A stretch of 64,000 nt of DNA from Methylopila turkensis (GTDB taxonomy: Bacteria > Pseudomonadota > Alphaproteobacteria > Rhizobiales > Methylopilaceae), in contig NZ_BSFL01000003.1 in assembly GCF_027922325.1 (NCBI RefSeq), forward strand, positions 310,001-374,000, given 5' to 3'. The translations under genes and the position numbers were made by a program. This document shows, piece after piece, positions 34,769-46,900 of the stretch. The stretch's first letter is position 1. The number at the start of each line of letters is the position of its first letter. Under the pieces are notes generated by a model. That model was not told where the DNA came from. It saw nothing but the letters and a program-made list of their open reading frames with translations, and searched no databases.

Positions 34769-35416
34769 ATGACGGATTTCGCCCGCCTCCGGACCGGAAT
34801 GGTCGACTGCCAGATCCGTGTCGCGGACGTCACCGACCACCGGGTGCTCGGCGCCTTTCTCACCGTCGAGCGCGAGCGTTTCGTGCCCGAGTCGCGCCGC
34901 GGGCTGGCCTATCTCGACACGCGCACGCCGCTTGCGCCCGGCCGGGCGACGATGGAGCCGATGACGCTCGCGAAGCTCGTCCAGCTCGCCGATCCGCAGC
35001 CGGCCGAGCGGGCGCTCTTGGTCGGCGCCGGGCTCGGCTACACCGCGGCCCTGCTGGCTGAACTCGTCGCCGAGGTCGTCGCGCTCGAATCCGATCCGGA
35101 ACTCGCGGCGGGCGCCCGCGCGGCGCTGGCCGCGCTTCCGAACGTCACGATCGTCGAAGGGCCGCTGCCGGACGGCGCGCCGGCCGAGGCCCCGTTCGAC
35201 CTGATCTTCTGCGACGGCGCGGTCTCGGACGGGCTCGACAGGCTCGCGCGGCAGCTCGCGCCGGGCGGCCGGATCGTTGCGCCCTGGGGCGGCGTCCGCC
35301 CCGGCAAGGCGGCGGTCTTCCGCCTCAACGGCGGCGAACTGTCCGCCGCTCCGGCCTTCGACGCTTCCGCGCCCGCGCTGCCGGGCTTCGAGCGGATCGA
35401 GGCCTTCGCGCTCTGA
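34769..35416 (+). CDS. pcm: Protein-L-isoaspartate O-methyltransferase family protein
   Basis: The 215-residue protein resembles the rhizobial PCMT family that uses SAM to methylate isoaspartyl residues. It opens MVDCQIRVADVTDHRVL with a following RERFVPESRRGLAYLD; the SAM motif is VGAGLGYTAALLA, and the FDLIFCDGAV region follows. The classical PCMT motif I (VLEIGTGSGY) is altered here, as in other copies located next to tolC, so repair activity is not certain. GAAGGTGA precedes the ATG at 34769. The tolC gene starts 164 bases downstream. Confidence 0.88.
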   Translation: MTDFARLRTGMVDCQIRVADVTDHRVLGAFLTVERERFVPESRRGLAYLDTRTPLAPGRATMEPMTLAKLVQLADPQPAERALLVGAGLGYTAALLAELVAEVVALESDPELAAGARAALAALPNVTIVEGPLPDGAPAEAPFDLIFCDGAVSDGLDRLARQLAPGGRIVAPWGGVRPGKAAVFRLNGGELSAAPAFDASAPALPGFERIEAFAL

Positions 35417-35580
35417 TCCTGCCCGAGTGGGGCGTTTGCGCCACACGCTTACGGCTTTCGGACTGTGGCGCCGCGGAGTCGTTTCGCCGTCGCGATGGCG
35501 CCGGTAGGATGCCCGTGGGACGCGTCTTGCAGGTCGTACGGAAACATCCGGCGGTCGGAACTCGGAATCCGGTGAGTAAC

Positions 35581-37041
35581 ATGTCGACGAGCGAATCCCA
35601 TCGCCGCCGTGGCGGGACGCTGCGCGTCTCGCTGCTGGCTCTCGGCGCAGCGCTGGCGTTTCTGCCGGCGCCGGCTGCGGCGCAGACTCTGGAGAGCGCT
35701 CTGTCCCGGGCCTATGGCTCGAACCCGACCCTGAACGCCCAGCGCGCGCAGGTGCGCGCCACCGACGAACAGGTGCCCCAGGCACTGTCCGGCTACCGTC
35801 CCATCATCACCGCCACCGGCGACGTCGGCGCGCAGCGGACGAGGACGGTGGCCGACAGCCAGCTTGGCCAGCTCGCCGCGGTTATTCCTGGCCTGCCGCC
35901 AGGCGCCCTGCCTCAGGGACGAACGACGCAGATCGAGACCAATTATCCCCGCGGCGCCGGCGTCGCGGTGCAGCAGAACGTCTTCAACGGCTTTCAGACC
36001 CGCAATCAGGTCCGCACCGCCGAATCCAACATCCTTGGCGCGCGCGAGACGCTGAGGAACAGCGAGCAGAACGTGCTGTTCGACGCGGCGCAGGCCTATA
36101 TGGACGTGTTGCGGGACTACGCGATCCTCGACGTGCGCCGGAACAACGTGCAGGTGCTCGAGGAGGAGCTGCGCGCCGCGCGGGAGCGCTTCCAGGTCGG
36201 CGAAGTGACGCGCACCGACACCGCTCAGGCCGAGTCTTCTCTGCAAGGCGCCCGCTCGCAGGTGAGCGCGGCAGAGTCGCAGCTGAACACAAGCCGCGCC
36301 ACCTATCGGCAGGTGGTCGGCGAGGACATTTCGCGCCCACGCGCCGCGCGCTCCATCGACAAGCTGCTCCCTCGCTCGCTGCCGCAGGCGATCGGCCTCA
36401 GCCAAGCCCAGCATCCCGCGATTCTCGCGGCGTTCCACGGCGTCGACGCTGCGACGCTGCAGATCCGCGTGTTCGAAGGCCAGCTGCTGCCCTCGCTCAA
36501 CCTCGAGGCGTCGTTCCAGCGCCGCTACGACGAGAGCTCGGCGGACCGGCTCACCTCCGGCGCCGTCGTCGGCCGCCTGACGATCCCGATCTACGAGGGC
36601 GGCTCGGTCTACAGCCAGGTCCGTCAGGCCAAGGAGACCGCCGGGCAGCGCAGGCTCGAGGCCGACATCGCGCGCGACCAGGTGCGCCAGGCCACCGTGT
36701 CCGCCTGGGGGCAGGTCGAGGGCGCGACCGCGCAGATCGCCGCCGCGCAGGCGCAGATCGAGGCGTCGCAGACGGCGCTGAACGGCGTGCGCGAGGAGGC
36801 CAAGGTCGGCCAGCGCACCACGCTCGACGTGCTGAACGCGCAGCAGGACCTGCTGAACGCAAGGCAGTCCCTGATCACCGCCCAGCGCGACCGCGTCGTC
36901 GCGGCCTATGCGCTGCTGTCCGCGGTCGGCTGGCTGACCGCCGACAAGCTCGGCCTCAAGGTCGTCCGCTACGATCCGAACACGCATTACGACCAGGTGC
37001 GCGACAAGTGGATCGGCCTGCGCACGCCCGACGGCCGCTGA
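35581..37041 (+). CDS. tolC: TolC family outer membrane efflux protein
   Basis: The 486-residue precursor has a signal peptide ending around AAAQ (residues 30-35) and the TolC fold: two structural repeats of long coiled coils and beta strands. Recognisable segments are LESALSRAYGSNPTLNAQRA at the start, AGVAVQQNVFNGFQT, and RTTLDVLNAQQDLLNAR in the second repeat. It provides the outer-membrane duct for type I secretion or RND pumps; no inner-membrane partner is nearby. The ATG at 35581 is chosen because the signal peptide begins there. It sits between pcm and popZ. Confidence 0.94.
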   Translation: MSTSESHRRRGGTLRVSLLALGAALAFLPAPAAAQTLESALSRAYGSNPTLNAQRAQVRATDEQVPQALSGYRPIITATGDVGAQRTRTVADSQLGQLAAVIPGLPPGALPQGRTTQIETNYPRGAGVAVQQNVFNGFQTRNQVRTAESNILGARETLRNSEQNVLFDAAQAYMDVLRDYAILDVRRNNVQVLEEELRAARERFQVGEVTRTDTAQAESSLQGARSQVSAAESQLNTSRATYRQVVGEDISRPRAARSIDKLLPRSLPQAIGLSQAQHPAILAAFHGVDAATLQIRVFEGQLLPSLNLEASFQRRYDESSADRLTSGAVVGRLTIPIYEGGSVYSQVRQAKETAGQRRLEADIARDQVRQATVSAWGQVEGATAQIAAAQAQIEASQTALNGVREEAKVGQRTTLDVLNAQQDLLNARQSLITAQRDRVVAAYALLSAVGWLTADKLGLKVVRYDPNTHYDQVRDKWIGLRTPDGR

Positions 37042-37198
37042 GCGGAGCCTGTGGGCGGCGCGCCCGGCGCGCTTGTTCCTCGTGTCGGCGGTGCGATACT
37101 CGCCTGCGATCGGGATCGGCGTCCCGCGGTGATTCGATCTGGTCGCGCGCGGTCGCGGCTGGTTCCCGTAGGCGGTCCCGGGCGCGAGCGGAGACATC

Positions 37199-39750
<2,552 letters not shown>

Positions 39751-39767
39751 GGGACGACTGAGGTCTT

Positions 39768-39789
39768 GCGCCGCTTCATGAAGCGGCGC
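39768..39789. repeat. 22-bp perfect palindrome downstream of pyrG
   Basis: GCGCCGCTTCA and its exact reverse complement TGAAGCGGCGC abut without a loop, 17 bases after the pyrG stop. It can form a cruciform or hairpin; no T-run follows, so a terminator role is uncertain. Confidence 0.65.
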
Positions 39790-39894
39790 GTCGTCCTCCG
39801 GCTTGACCGCAGGACCCATTTTGGACGTCAGGCTCGACGTCGGACATGGATGTTCCGGTCAGGCCGGACCATGAAGAGCATCGCTTTGCAGACG

Positions 39895-39924
39895 ATCCCG
39901 GATCGGCCCATGGCCGTCCGGGAT
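39895..39924. repeat. REP-like palindrome of the CATCCCGGA...TCCGGGATG type
   Basis: ATCCCGGA and TCCGGGAT pair around an inner GGCCCATGGCC self-complementary core, a near-perfect 30-base palindrome. It belongs to the kind of repetitive extragenic palindrome widely scattered in Hyphomicrobiales genomes. It lies just before the sseA stop. Confidence 0.65.
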
Positions 39925-39932
39925 GACGCGCT

Positions 39933-40784
39933 CTACGGCTTACGTCCCGGCCCCGTCTCGACCGGGCGTCCGCCGGCGCCCCATTCGGCCCAGGAGCCGT
40001 CGTAGAGCCCCTCCGCCTTGGCCCCCGCGCCTTCGAGCGCCAGCGCAAGAATGGCGGCGGAGACGCCGGAGCCGCAGGTGGTGACGATGGGGGCGGAGAC
40101 GTCGACGCCCGCCGCCTCGAACGCGGCGCGCAGCTCCGCTTCCTCTGCGAGCCGTCCGTCCTTCACGACCTGGTCGAACGGAACGTTCAGCGAGCCCGGG
40201 ATGTGCCCGAGCGCGAGGCCGGGCCGCGGCTCGGGCGCTTCGCCGCGGAAGCGCGGGGCGGGGCGGGCGTCCACCACCTGGAACAGGCCGGCGTCGACGC
40301 CTTCGGCGATCTGGTCCCCGGTCCTGACGACCGTCGCGTCGAAGTTCGGCATGAAGGTTTTCGCTGGACGCGCCGCGGGGCCGCTTTCGAGGGGGCGGCC
40401 TTCGGCCTTCCATTTCGGCAGGCCGCCGTCGAGCACATAGACCTGCTTCACGCCGAAGGCGCGGAAGGTCCACCACACGCGGGCGGCGGCGAACAGGCCG
40501 GCGCCGTCATAGGCGACCACGGTCGCGCCGTCGCCGACCCCGAGCTTGCCCACGGCTTCCGCGAAGGCCTCGGGCGAGGGCAGCATGTGCGGCAGGTCGG
40601 TCGAGAGGTCCGCCACCTCGTTGATGTCGAAATAGACCGCGCCGGGGATATGGGCCTCGAGAAACTCCGCGGCGCCGTCGCGGTTCGCGGTCGGGAGGTA
40701 CCACGAGCCGTCGACAGGGATGACGTCGGGGTCGCCGAGACGTTGGCTAAGCCATTCGGTGGAGACCAGATTGGGATTGGTCAC
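39933..40784 (-). CDS. sseA: 3-mercaptopyruvate sulfurtransferase (rhodanese family)
   Basis: The 283-residue protein has tandem rhodanese domains. The C-terminal one carries the active-site cysteine in TTCGSGVSA, the CG[ST]GV[ST]A loop typical of mercaptopyruvate sulfurtransferase rather than thiosulfate rhodanese. Conserved RxWWTFRAFG and the DGGLPKW motif sit in the middle. The GTG at 40782-40784 overlaps the cysK stop as GTGA, so it is translationally coupled to cysteine synthase, consistent with a joint role in cysteine and sulfane-sulfur metabolism. Confidence 0.94.
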   Translation of the reverse strand: MTNPNLVSTEWLSQRLGDPDVIPVDGSWYLPTANRDGAAEFLEAHIPGAVYFDINEVADLSTDLPHMLPSPEAFAEAVGKLGVGDGATVVAYDGAGLFAAARVWWTFRAFGVKQVYVLDGGLPKWKAEGRPLESGPAARPAKTFMPNFDATVVRTGDQIAEGVDAGLFQVVDARPAPRFRGEAPEPRPGLALGHIPGSLNVPFDQVVKDGRLAEEAELRAAFEAAGVDVSAPIVTTCGSGVSAAILALALEGAGAKAEGLYDGSWAEWGAGGRPVETGPGRKP

Positions 40785-41818
40785 AGCAGCACCTTGTTCA
40801 GATCGACCGTTCCGGGCCGTTCGAGCCAGCCGGGAACCGGCAGCTCCTTCGAACGGAGAAAGTCGGGATTGAAGAGCTTCGATTGGTAGCGCGTGCCGTA
40901 GTCGCAGAGAATCGTCGCGATGGTGTGGCCGGGCCCCAGTTCCTTCGCGAGCCGGATCGCGCCGGCGACGTTGACGCCCGACGAGCCGCCGAGGCACAGA
41001 CCCTCGTGCTCCAGCAGGTCGAACACGATCTGAACCGCCTCCGCGTCCGGGATCTGGTAGGCGAAATCGACCGGCGCGCCTTCGAGATTGGCGGTGATGC
41101 GGCCCTGGCCGATGCCCTCGGTGATGGAGGAGCCTTCGGCCTTGAGCTCGCCCGTGGTGTAGTAGCTGTAGAGCGCGGCGCCCGGCGGGTCGGCGAGGGC
41201 GATCTTCACGTCCTTCGAGCGCTCCTTCAGCGCAATGCCGGTCCCGGCGAGCGTGCCGCCGGTGCCGACCGCGCAGATGAAGCCGTCGACCTTGCCGTCG
41301 AGGTCGTTCCAGATCTCAGGGCCGGTCGAGTCGATGTGCGCCTGACGGTTCGCCATGTTGTCGAACTGGTTGGCCCAGATCGCGCCGTTCGGTTCGGTCT
41401 TCGCCAGCTCCTCGGCGAGGCGGCCGGAAAGCTTCACGTAGTTGTTCGGGTCCTTGTAGGGGACGGCCGGCACCTCCACGAGCTCCGCGCCGGCGAGGCG
41501 CAGCATCTGCTTCTTCTCGTCGGACTGGGTGTCCGGAATGACGATCACGGTGCGGTAGCCGAGCGCGTTCGCGACCAGCGCGAGGCCGATCCCGGTGTTG
41601 CCCGCCGTGCCCTCCACGATGACGCCGCCGGGGTTCAGCGCGCCGCGCCGCACCGCGTCCTCGATGATCCAGACCGCGGCGCGGTCCTTGACCGACTGGC
41701 CCGGATTCATGAATTCCGCTTTGCCCAGGATCTCGCAGCCGGTCGCCTCGGAAGCGCGGTTCAGCCTTATGAGAGGCGTGCGGCCGATGGCGTCGACGAG
41801 ACCGCTGCGAATGGACAT
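40781..41818 (-). CDS. cysK: Cysteine synthase
   Basis: The 345-residue enzyme makes cysteine from O-acetylserine and sulfide with pyridoxal phosphate. The Schiff-base lysine is K44 in NPGQSVKDRAAVW, and phosphate-binding residues are in EGTAGNTGIGLA and GTGGTLAGTG. GGSSGVN lies in the C-terminal part. It is longer at the C-terminus than E. coli CysK (323 residues). The ATG at 41816-41818 is the family start MSIRSGLVDAIGRTPL. It is cotranscribed with sseA and divergent from the ChrR-like gene. Confidence 0.95.
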   Translation of the reverse strand: MSIRSGLVDAIGRTPLIRLNRASEATGCEILGKAEFMNPGQSVKDRAAVWIIEDAVRRGALNPGGVIVEGTAGNTGIGLALVANALGYRTVIVIPDTQSDEKKQMLRLAGAELVEVPAVPYKDPNNYVKLSGRLAEELAKTEPNGAIWANQFDNMANRQAHIDSTGPEIWNDLDGKVDGFICAVGTGGTLAGTGIALKERSKDVKIALADPPGAALYSYYTTGELKAEGSSITEGIGQGRITANLEGAPVDFAYQIPDAEAVQIVFDLLEHEGLCLGGSSGVNVAGAIRLAKELGPGHTIATILCDYGTRYQSKLFNPDFLRSKELPVPGWLERPGTVDLNKVLL

Positions 41819-42024
41819 GGAATAACTCTCGATCGATGAACTGAAGTGTGGCCGAAGCGCCACGCGCACCCTAATCGGCGAACATTCGCTTGAAAAGCCG
41901 ACCTATGCCGATGCGTCGTCCAGCCTAGCCAATCCAGACTTCCAACCGCGACGTAACGGCTTTATGCCCTGGGAAGGGCGCGAAGGCCTGCGCGAGCGGC
42001 TTTCCGGCGAGAGGACTTCGGATC

Positions 42025-42690
42025 TTGAACCCCACAGTTCGGCCGGATGGTGGCGGCGGCAGGCCGATCGACGCGCTGCTGGCCGGGTTCGTGGCGGGAA
42101 CCCTCGATCCCTATATGCACGCTCTGATCGGATCGCACCTGACGCTGTCGGACGCCAACCGCGGCTTCGTGCGCGCGCTCGAGGCCGAAGCCGGCGCCGC
42201 GCTCGAGGAGATTGACGCGCCCAAGCCGTTCCGCCCGGCCCGCGACCATGTGCTCGCGGCGATTTTCGCAGGCGGCTATTACGGAGCGCCGCGGCCGCCG
42301 GCGCGCGATCCGGAGATTCCTGAGCCCCTGTTCCGGCTGGTGGGACGCGGCGTCGATTCGATGCCGTGGAAGATGAGGGCGCCGGGCATCAAGGCGCATG
42401 TGTTGCATGACGACGACGGCGTCGAGGCCTCGTTCCTGTCCGTCCGGCCGGGCTGGAGCGCGCCCGCCCATACCCACGGGGGCGTCGAGGTCACGCTGGT
42501 GCTGCGGGGCGCGTTCTCCGAAAAATCCGGCACGTACGCGCGCGGCGACATTCTGATCGCCGACCAGACGGTGGATCACCACCCCATCGCGGATCCCGAG
42601 GCCGGTTGCGTCTGTTTCGCAGTCACCGAAGGCTCCTTGAAGATGACCGGGCCGGTCCTCGGCCTGCTGCAGCGGATGTTCGGCAGGTGA
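42025..42690 (+). CDS. ChrR-like cupin protein (anti-sigma-factor homologue) with degenerate zinc site
   Basis: The 221-residue protein aligns end to end with ChrR, the zinc anti-sigma factor that holds the singlet-oxygen sigma factor RpoE. The N-terminal region LLAGFVAGTLDPYMHALIGS corresponds to the sigma-binding domain. H38 is kept, but the zinc cysteines read S42 and N45 (HLTLSDAN instead of HLxLCxxC), and the early histidine is missing. The C-terminal cupin keeps its metal ligands H149, H151, E155 and H185 (AHTHGGVEVTLVLRG, VDHHP). The start is a TTG at 42025 with GAGAGGA upstream. No sigma gene is adjacent. The stop overlaps the SDR start as GTGA. Confidence 0.85.
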   Translation: MNPTVRPDGGGGRPIDALLAGFVAGTLDPYMHALIGSHLTLSDANRGFVRALEAEAGAALEEIDAPKPFRPARDHVLAAIFAGGYYGAPRPPARDPEIPEPLFRLVGRGVDSMPWKMRAPGIKAHVLHDDDGVEASFLSVRPGWSAPAHTHGGVEVTLVLRGAFSEKSGTYARGDILIADQTVDHHPIADPEAGCVCFAVTEGSLKMTGPVLGLLQRMFGR

Positions 42691-43466
42691 AAGACGTCGG
42701 CGTCGCCTGGGTCACCGGCGCGAGCTCGGGCATCGGCCGCGCGGTCGCGCTGGAGCTCGCGCGCGCCGGCGTGACGGTCGCCGCCACCGCGCGACGGGCT
42801 GACCCGCTCCAGAGTCTCAAGGAGGAAGCGGCCGGATTTGGCGGCCGCGTCGCCGCCTATCCCGGCGACGTGACGGAGCGCGACGGAATCGCCGACGTCG
42901 CCGGCCGCATCGCGGACGAACTTGGGCCCATCGATCTCGCCATCCTGAACGCGGGTGCGTTCATCCCCGTCCGGGCGGCTCCGTTCGACGTCGACGCCTT
43001 TCACAGGACGTTCGACGTCAACCTTGGCGGAACGGTCAATTGCCTGGGCGCGGTCCTGCCGGCGATGACCTCCCGCCGTGGAGGCAAGGTCGTGCTCGTG
43101 GCGTCGGTGACGGGCTATGGCGGCCTGCCGACGTCCGCGGCCTACGGCGCCACCAAGGCGGCGCTGATCAATCTCGCCGAGAGCCTGAAGTTCGATCTCG
43201 ACGCTCTCGGCGTCGGGATCCAGCTGGTCAATCCGGGCTTCGTCGACACGCCCGCGACCCAGAAGAACGCGTTTCGCATGCCGGCGCTGCTGCCCGTCGA
43301 CGAGGCTGCGCGGCGCATCGTCGAGGGGATCGGGCGCGGCGGGTTCGAGATCACCTTCCCGAAGCGCTTCACCTATGCGCTGAAGCTCCTTCGCCTGCTG
43401 CCCTATCCCGCCTATTTCAAGCTCGTGGCGAAGGCGACCGGCTGGGACGGCCGATCCGGCGGCTGA
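42687..43466 (+). CDS. Short-chain dehydrogenase/reductase
   Basis: The 259-residue protein is a classical SDR. The cofactor motif TGASSGIG is at residues 10-17, LNAGAF is the NAG-type motif, and the active site is S-x(n)-YGATK. Substrate is unknown. The C-terminal LRLLPYPAYFKLVAKATG is hydrophobic and may bind membranes or a lipid substrate. The GTG start overlaps the stop of the ChrR-like gene. SDR genes are also part of the RpoE-ChrR regulon of Rhodobacter, which fits this pairing. Confidence 0.9.
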   Translation: MKDVGVAWVTGASSGIGRAVALELARAGVTVAATARRADPLQSLKEEAAGFGGRVAAYPGDVTERDGIADVAGRIADELGPIDLAILNAGAFIPVRAAPFDVDAFHRTFDVNLGGTVNCLGAVLPAMTSRRGGKVVLVASVTGYGGLPTSAAYGATKAALINLAESLKFDLDALGVGIQLVNPGFVDTPATQKNAFRMPALLPVDEAARRIVEGIGRGGFEITFPKRFTYALKLLRLLPYPAYFKLVAKATGWDGRSGG

Positions 43467-43527
43467 CATGGCGCCGGACGGCTGGTAGGCGTCGGGGCGC
43501 AGCCGCAGTCCGCCGCAGGAGTTCGCG

Positions 43528-43830
43528 ATGACCGGAACAACACGCACGGGGGAGGGGCTCAATCCCCGCCGTCGCCGCGCGCTCTACCGCTCCTGGCGGC
43601 GGGGCACGCGCGAGATGGACCTGCTGATGGGCCGGTTCGCCGACGCCGAGATCGACCGGCTCGACGACGACGAGCTCGGCGTGTTCGAGGCGCTGATCGA
43701 GGTTCCCGACCGCGACCTGTTCGCATGGATCGCGGAGAAGGAAGCCGTCCCGGACAATTACGACACGCCGGTCTATCGCCGCCTGCGCGCCTTCCACGAG
43801 GCCTATCCGACCACGGAGCACATCGGGTAG
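43528..43830 (+). CDS. sdhE: Succinate dehydrogenase assembly factor SdhE
   Basis: The 100-residue protein has the SdhE/YgfY signature RSWRRGTREMDLLMG (the RGxxE core that assists covalent flavinylation of SdhA), followed by FEALIEVPDRDLFAWI. Length is near the family norm (about 90). AGGAG lies 8 bases before the ATG at 43528. It stands between the SDR gene and mfd; in many alphaproteobacteria sdhE likewise neighbours mfd or recG. Confidence 0.93.
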   Translation: MTGTTRTGEGLNPRRRRALYRSWRRGTREMDLLMGRFADAEIDRLDDDELGVFEALIEVPDRDLFAWIAEKEAVPDNYDTPVYRRLRAFHEAYPTTEHIG

Positions 43831-43840
43831 CGCGGCATTT

Positions 43841-43956
43841 TTGTCCCGGCCCTTGAGCCGGGACCGAGAAACGCAGGCTCTTCAAGCAAATCGCGCCTGG
43901 GTCGCTTTCTCTTCCCAGTCGTCGCGGTTATGGGTCCCGGCTCAAGGCCGGGACGA
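43841..43956. repeat. Second copy of the CCCGGCTCAAG inverted-repeat element
   Basis: The left arm (43841-43865) and right arm (43932-43956) are inverted copies of the TCCCGGCCTTGAGCCGGGACC core seen at 9837-9951. The left arm has one extra C. The loop is about 66 bases and differs from the first copy. It fills the gap between sdhE and mfd. Confidence 0.82.
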
Positions 43957-43980
43957 GGCCGCGCTTATGTTGCCGGAACG

Positions 43981-46900
43981 ATGACCCTCAAGCCTGACGC
44001 CCTTCTGACCCTCGCGCCCGTCACCGTCACCAACGTGCCGGACGGGTTCGACGCGCTGATCCTCGCCGACCTGGCGCGGGCGATGGCGGCGCGCGCGCAT
44101 GACGCCGCCGGCGTCGTCTTCGTCGCGCGCGACAGCCAGCGGCTGGCGGCCATGGAGCGGGCGCTCGACTTCGTCGCGCCGGAGGTGGAGCGGCTGACGT
44201 TCCCGGCATGGGACTGCCAGCCCTACGACCGGGTTTCGCCCAACGCCGCGGTGATCGCGCAGCGGACGACGACGCTGGCGCGCCTCGCCCGCACCCGCGG
44301 CGGCGACAAGCCGCGCATCGTGCTGACCAGCGTCAACGCCGCGCTCCAGCGCGTCGCGACGCCGGAAGCGGTCGCGCGCCAGAGCTTTTCGGCGGCGCCC
44401 GGCAACGTCGTCGACCTGAAGAAGCTCGCGGACTGGCTCGAGATCAACGGTTTCATGCGCTCGTCGACGGTACGCGACTATGGCGAGTACGCCATCCGCG
44501 GCGGCATCGTCGATCTGTTCCCCGCCGGCCACGCGGAGCCGATCCGGCTCGACTTCTTCGGCGACGTGCTGGAGACGATCCGGCCGTTCGATCCCGAGAC
44601 CCAGCGCTCCACCGGCCAGCTCCGCGCGCTCGATCTGGTGCCGATGTCGGAGGTGCAGCTCACCAGCGACACGATCCGCCGTTTCCGGCAGGCCTACGCC
44701 GCGACCTTCGGCGCGCCGACGCGCGACGACCAGCTCTACGCCGCGATCAGCGAGGGTCGCCGCTATCCGGGTCTCGAGCACTGGCTGCCGCTGTTCGCCG
44801 ACCGGCTCTCCACGCTGTTCGACCATGTGGCGGACGCGCGCGTGGTGCTCGACCCGCTGGCGGACGACGCGGCCGGCGAGCGGCTGGCGCTGATCGCGGA
44901 CTATTACGACGCCCGGGTCACGCAGCTTCGCCAGGACAGGGACGGCGGCGCCTACAAGCCGCTGCCGCCGGAAGCGCTCTACCTCAAGCCAGAGGAATGG
45001 CGCGAGCGGCTGGAGCAGGCGGCGCCGGTGCGGCTGACGCCGTTCGCGCTGCCGCCGGGGCAGGGCGGCCGCGTGCTCGACGCCGGCGCCCGCGCCGGCC
45101 GCAGCTTCGCCGCGGAGCGGGCGGACGAGAGCGCCAACGTCTTCGACGCCGTCGTCGCGCATATCCGCGAGTTGAAGCAGGACGGCAAGCGGGTCGTCGT
45201 GGCGGCGTGGAGCGACGGCGCCCGCGACCGGCTGAAGACGGTGCTCGGCGACCACGGGCTCGGGAGCGGCAGGGAGGTCCGAAGCTGGCGCGAGGCCGTC
45301 GGCCTGCCGAAGGACGCGGTGGCCTTCGGCGTGCTCGGCATCGAGCACGGTTTCGAGACCGACGACGTGGCCGTCGTCGCCGAGCAGGACATTCTCGGCG
45401 ACCGGCTGGTCCGCGCCAAGGCGAAGCGGCGGCGCCCGCAGGATTACCTCACCGAGGCAGCCGGCCTGTCGGCGGGCGATCTCGTGGTGCACGTGGATCA
45501 CGGCATCGGCCGCTTCGTGGGCCTCAAGACCATCGAGGCGGCGGGAGCGCCGCACGACTGCGTCGAGCTGCATTACGCCGACAAGGCCAAGCTGTTCCTG
45601 CCGGTCGAGAACATCGAGCTGCTGACGCGCTATGGCTCGGAGGAGACCGAGGCGGTGCTCGACCGGCTCGGCGGCGCGGGCTGGCAGTCGCGCAAGGCGC
45701 GGATGAAGAACCGCATCCGCGAGATGGCCGGCGAGCTGATCAAGATCGCCGCCGCCCGCCTGACCAAGGAGGCGCCGCGCGCCGTTCCGCCGGAAGGGCT
45801 CTACGACGAGTTCTGCGCGCGCTTCCCCTACGACGAGACCGAGGACCAGCAGGCCGCGATCGACGCTGTGCTGGACGATCTCGCCGCCGGCCGCCCGATG
45901 GACCGGCTGATCTGCGGCGACGTCGGCTTCGGCAAGACCGAGGTTGCGCTGCGCGCCGCCTTCGTCGTCGCGATGAGCGGACGGCAGGTGGCGGTCATCG
46001 TCCCCACCACGCTGCTGGCGCGCCAGCACTTCAAGACCTTCGCCGAGCGCTTCCGAGGCCTGCCGCTGAAGGTGCGCCAGGCCTCGCGCTTCGTCTCGCA
46101 GAAGGAGCTCAACGAGACCAAGAAGGGTCTCGCGTCCGGCGACGTCGACATCGTGGTCGGCACCCACGCGCTCTTGGGCAAGACCATCGGCTTCAGGGAC
46201 CTCGGCCTCGTGATCGTCGACGAGGAGCAGCACTTCGGCGTCGGCCACAAGGAGAAGATGAAGACGCTGCGCGCCGAGGTGCATGTGTTGACCCTCTCCG
46301 CGACGCCGATTCCGCGCACGCTCCAGCTCGCGCTCACCGGCGTGCGGGAGCTGTCGATGATCGCGACCCCGCCGGTCGATCGGCTCGCGGTGCGCAGCTT
46401 CGTCGCGCCGTTCGATCCGCTGATCGTGCGCGAGGCCCTGTTGCGCGAACGCTATCGCGGCGGCCAGTCGTTCTTCGTCTGCCCGCGCATCGAAGATATC
46501 GCCGAGGCCCGCGCCTTCCTTGAAAGCCAGGTGCCTGAGGTGAAGTTCGTGGTCGCGAACGGCCAGATGGCGGCCGGCGACCTCGAGCAGGCGATGACCG
46601 ATTTCTACGAGGGGCGCTACGACGTCCTTCTCTCGACCGCGATCGTCGAATCGGGTCTCGACATCCCCAACGCCAACACGCTGGTGGTCTACCGCGCCGA
46701 CATGTTCGGGCTCGCCGCGCTGTACCAGCTTCGCGGCCGCGTGGGTCGCGCCAAGACCCGCGCCTACGCGCTGTTCACCGTGCCGGCCAACAAGGCTCCG
46801 ACCGTCAACGCCGAACGCCGGCTCAAGGTGCTGCAGTCGCTTGAAGGGCTCGGCGCCGGCTTCCAGCTCGCGAGCCACGACCTCGACATCCGCGGAGCCG

